Of a DNA stretch of 41,079 nucleotides, positions 38,867-41,079 are shown piece after piece; position 1 is the stretch's first letter, and each line of letters starts with the position of its first letter. The notes beneath the pieces are model-generated. The model was not told the DNA's origin. It was given only the letters and a program-made list of their open reading frames with translations, and made no database searches. The position numbers were made by a program, and so were the translations under genes. The stretch is from Azoarcus sp. (GTDB taxonomy: Bacteria; Pseudomonadota; Gammaproteobacteria; Burkholderiales; Rhodocyclaceae). The stretch spans positions 1-41,079 of the forward strand of contig DYFV01000047.1 in NCBI GenBank assembly GCA_020725025.1, written 5' to 3'.

Positions 38867-39706
38867 TCAGCCCTCGCCGTCCGGCAGGATGGCGCGGATC
38901 GGATCGCCGGAACGGATGCGTCCCGGCGCGGCCGGCGGCGGCTCGCCGAGCATGGATTCGATGAGGATGGTCACCCGCCGGTTACGCGCCCGCCCCTCCT
39001 CCGTAAGGTTGTCGGCCAGCGGCCGCTGGTCGCCGTAGCCGGCGGCCTTCAGGCGCATCGGGTCGACGCCGGCCTCCACGAACAGGCGCACCACCGAGGA
39101 GGCGCGCACTGCGGAGAGCTCCCAGTTGGAGGGGAAGCGCACGGTGCTGATCGGCAGGTTGTCGGTATGCCCTTCGATGGTGATCGGGAAGGTGGCGCCG
39201 GCGAGCACGTCGGCCACCGCGCGCAGCGCGGTGATGGCCGGTTCGCCAAGCGTCGCGTCACCGGGCGCGAACAGCACGCTCGCGTTGATCTCGACCTTGA
39301 CGCCGTGCGCCCCCTCGCTCACGGTCACGTGCCCGTCGCGGGTGAGCGGCTCGAGCACCCGCCGGATGTCCTCGGCCACGTTGCGCATCCGCGCGACCTC
39401 GGCCTTGCGGCGCTCCTCCAGGGCTTCCTCCTCGGGCGTGCGCGTCACCACCGCTGGCGGCGCAGGCTTCGACACCGCCCCCGTCACCGGCGGCAGCACG
39501 ATCTGCTGGCCGGTCGTGTTCAGGTTCACGTTGCGGAAGGCCGCCACCAGCGAATCCGACAGCACGCGGTACTTGCCCTCGTTGATCGAGGACAGGGAAT
39601 ACATCACCACGAAGAAGGCGAACAGCAGGGTGATGAAGTCCGCGTACGAGACGAGCCACCTCTCGTGGTTCTCGTGCTCTTCCTCGTGCTTGCGACGACG
39701 TGCCAT
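38867..39706 (-). CDS. motD: Flagellar motor stator protein MotD (MotB family)
   Basis: This is the B-type stator subunit, which anchors to peptidoglycan and carries the ion-binding aspartate. The 279-residue product has a basic/acidic cytoplasmic tail rich in His and Glu. The single membrane helix is VSYADFITLLFAFFVVMYSL, with D23 as the ion-binding residue. A Pro-rich linker follows, then an OmpA-like domain with FPITIEGHTDNLPIS, SNWELSAVRASSVVRLFV and RVTILIES. INEGKYRVLSDSLVAAF after the helix is closer to MotD than to MotB. No motA/motC partner is adjacent. The Tyr-Ala-Asp context resembles proton-type stators, but ion choice cannot be settled from sequence alone. Confidence 0.88.
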   Translation of the reverse strand: MARRRKHEEEHENHERWLVSYADFITLLFAFFVVMYSLSSINEGKYRVLSDSLVAAFRNVNLNTTGQQIVLPPVTGAVSKPAPPAVVTRTPEEEALEERRKAEVARMRNVAEDIRRVLEPLTRDGHVTVSEGAHGVKVEINASVLFAPGDATLGEPAITALRAVADVLAGATFPITIEGHTDNLPISTVRFPSNWELSAVRASSVVRLFVEAGVDPMRLKAAGYGDQRPLADNLTEEGRARNRRVTILIESMLGEPPPAAPGRIRSGDPIRAILPDGEG

Positions 39707-39731
39707 GGCGGGTCCCTATCCTCTGCGGGAG

Positions 39732-39759
39732 TTTACGGTCACGTCGCCGCAAACCTTTA
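39732..39759 (-). promoter_or_regulatory. Candidate sigma-28 promoter of motD
   Basis: The minus strand reads TAAAGGTT, 12 bases, then ACCGTAAA (or 11 bases and GACCGTAA). The -35 half is one base off consensus; the -10 half has five of eight matches. It lies 26 bases before the motD ATG, consistent with a late motility gene. Confidence 0.45.
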
Positions 39760-39807
39760 GTGCGGGCCGACCGTCGGCGCCGGTACCGCATCCGGGAAGT
39801 ATTTCCT

Positions 39808-39834
39808 TCAAGTCGTGCCCGCCATTGTCGTATA
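39808..39834 (+). promoter_or_regulatory. Candidate sigma-28 promoter of the chemoreceptor gene (weak)
   Basis: TCAAGTCG, 11 bases, GTCGTATA: correct spacing but only five and four of eight matches. It is listed because receptor genes are often in the sigma-28 class and it is the best-spaced element in the 163-bp divergent gap. Confidence 0.3.
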
Positions 39835-39869
39835 CAGATGTCACCCCCACCAGTGTGATAACGACTCCC

Positions 39870-41079
39870 ATGGACTTTCTCGTCAACAGCGTACGCAACA
39901 AGCTCCTCGTGATCTGCGGCGGCGGCACCCTTCTGGTGCTGCTCGCCGCCGGGATCGGCATGTTCCTTCAGGCGCGCACCATAGACCGGCTCGGCGCCGG
40001 GGAACTGGCCGAGCTCCATGATCGGCGCGTGGCGCTCGTGGAGAGCAAGGTCAGCTATTACGACCAGCTGCTCGAATGGAAGAACACCATTCTGCGCATC
40101 ACCGACAGCGCGGCCCTCGACACGCACTGGGCCAACTTCCGGCGCCTGGAGTCGGGCGTGCAGCAACAGGTGAGCGATCTTGCGCGGTCCTCCCGGGATC
40201 CCGAGGTCGAGCGCCTGTCCACGCGTTTCCTCGAAGCCCACAAGGCTCTCGGCGACCGCTACCAGCGCGCCCTGGACGACTACAAGATCGACTTCAACAT
40301 CTACGACCTGGAACAGAACGTACGCGACTCGGACAAGGACTCGAGCGCGGTGCTCGACGAGCTCGTTTCGCGCATGAATGCCGCCATCGATGAGCGCACC
40401 GAGCAGATCAATGCGGAGTCGCAGCGGGCCCTCGCGCTGAGCGCCGGGCTCATCGTGATCGCCTGCGGTCTCGCTCTCGTGCTGTTCCTCTGGATGATCC
40501 GGCGCGAAGTCATCCGCCCCGCCCAGGAGCTCGAGGCGAGCCTGCAGCAGCTTGCGCGCGGCGACTTCAGCACGCCCATCACCGCGCGCACGCGCGACGA
40601 GATCGGACGCATCGCCATGAGCGCCGAGACCATCCGGCGCGATCTGGGCGAGTTGATCCGCCGCGTCTCGCGCTCGGTCGACCAGGTGGACGAGGCGGCC
40701 GGCGGCATGGCGGGCGAGACGCGCCAGATCACCCAATCGGCCGCGCATCAGTCCGAGGTCGCCGCCTCCACCGCGGCCACCGTGGAGCAGGTGACGGTGT
40801 CGATCCAGACCATCAGCGACAATGCCGCCCGGGTGAGCGAGCTGTCCCAGAGCGGCCTGGCCGAATCCCAGCAGGCGGAACAGCGCCTGGCGATGCTTGC
40901 CGCCTCGATAGAGGAGACCGCCACGGTCATGAAGTCGGTCGCCGACACCGCCAGCACCTTCATCCGCAACTCGCAGGAGATCCGCACCATGACGCGCCAG
41001 GTGCGGGAGATCGCCGACCAGACGAACCTGCTCGCGCTCAACGCCGCCATCGAGGCGGCGCGCGCCGGCGAGCAGGGCC
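39870..41079 (+). CDS. Methyl-accepting chemotaxis protein (3' end beyond the window)
   Basis: A transmembrane chemoreceptor that would signal through CheA/CheW. The 403 visible residues start MDFLVNSVRNKLLVICGGG. TM1 lies at about 11-33, a helical periplasmic sensor region at about 34-185 (four-helix-bundle-like, no recognisable ligand motif), and TM2 at about 187-210 (ALSAGLIVIACGLALVLFLW). A HAMP linker follows (REVIRPAQELEASLQQLARG), then the cytoplasmic signalling coiled coil up to VREIADQTNLLALNAAIEAA and RAGEQG. The window ends just before the receptor tip and its trimer contacts. Ligand is unknown. ATG at 39870 is the only start that gives a proper TM1. Confidence 0.93.
   Translation, partial: MDFLVNSVRNKLLVICGGGTLLVLLAAGIGMFLQARTIDRLGAGELAELHDRRVALVESKVSYYDQLLEWKNTILRITDSAALDTHWANFRRLESGVQQQVSDLARSSRDPEVERLSTRFLEAHKALGDRYQRALDDYKIDFNIYDLEQNVRDSDKDSSAVLDELVSRMNAAIDERTEQINAESQRALALSAGLIVIACGLALVLFLWMIRREVIRPAQELEASLQQLARGDFSTPITARTRDEIGRIAMSAETIRRDLGELIRRVSRSVDQVDEAAGGMAGETRQITQSAAHQSEVAASTAATVEQVTVSIQTISDNAARVSELSQSGLAESQQAEQRLAMLAASIEETATVMKSVADTASTFIRNSQEIRTMTRQVREIADQTNLLALNAAIEAARAGEQG

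Overview
This is a GC-rich (roughly 70 percent by eye) window from a motile Gram-negative proteobacterium. P-ring and L-ring genes (flgI, flgH) show an outer membrane. The FleS/FleR two-component pair, several sigma-54-type promoters, a FlgM anti-sigma-28 system and a two-domain FlgJ point to a polar-flagellum hierarchy. A betaproteobacterium of the Rhodocyclales type is my best guess; a gammaproteobacterium is possible. No species marker is present, so this is inference.

Layout. Positions 1-350 hold no convincing gene but include a clear terminator. On the minus strand come fleS-fleR and then fliE, which has its own sigma-54 promoter. Divergent from fleS is a long plus-strand operon, fliF-G-H-I-J-K-L-M-N-O-P-Q-R (3486-15156), encoding the MS ring, switch, export ATPase complex, hook-length ruler and export gate. 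A fresh sigma-54 promoter precedes fliK. The operon is broken up by a REP-like repeat (fliG-fliH), a perfect palindrome (fliI-fliJ) and a hairpin-rich spacer (fliN-fliO). It ends at an inverted REP pair that separates it from a convergent minus-strand operon.

That operon (25479-15304) is flgB-C-D-E-F-G-H-I-J, then flgK-L with its own sigma-54 promoter, then an unrecognised lipoprotein gene coupled to flgL. It encodes the rod, hook, rings, rod cap/muramidase and hook-filament junction. Divergent from flgB are flgA, then flgM-flgN under a textbook sigma-28 promoter.

The flagellar block is then interrupted by parE-parC (topoisomerase IV) and by a nine-gene Mrp/Mnh-type cation/proton antiporter operon, E-F-G-(DUF4040)-B-C-D-D-D, with almost every gene overlapping the next. 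It has three NuoL/M/N-type channel subunits. The third lacks the usual TM5 glutamate, and the MrpA C-terminal region is split between two small genes. A solitary MotD-type stator gene (minus) and the start of a chemoreceptor gene (plus, cut by the window edge) close the window; both may have sigma-28-type promoters.

Working together: FleSR with sigma-54 RNA polymerase would switch on the basal body and hook operons. FlgM would hold sigma-28 until hook completion. MotD and the receptor belong to the late motility and chemotaxis class. No fliC, fliD, flhA, flhB, flhF, fleQ or motA/motC lies in the window.
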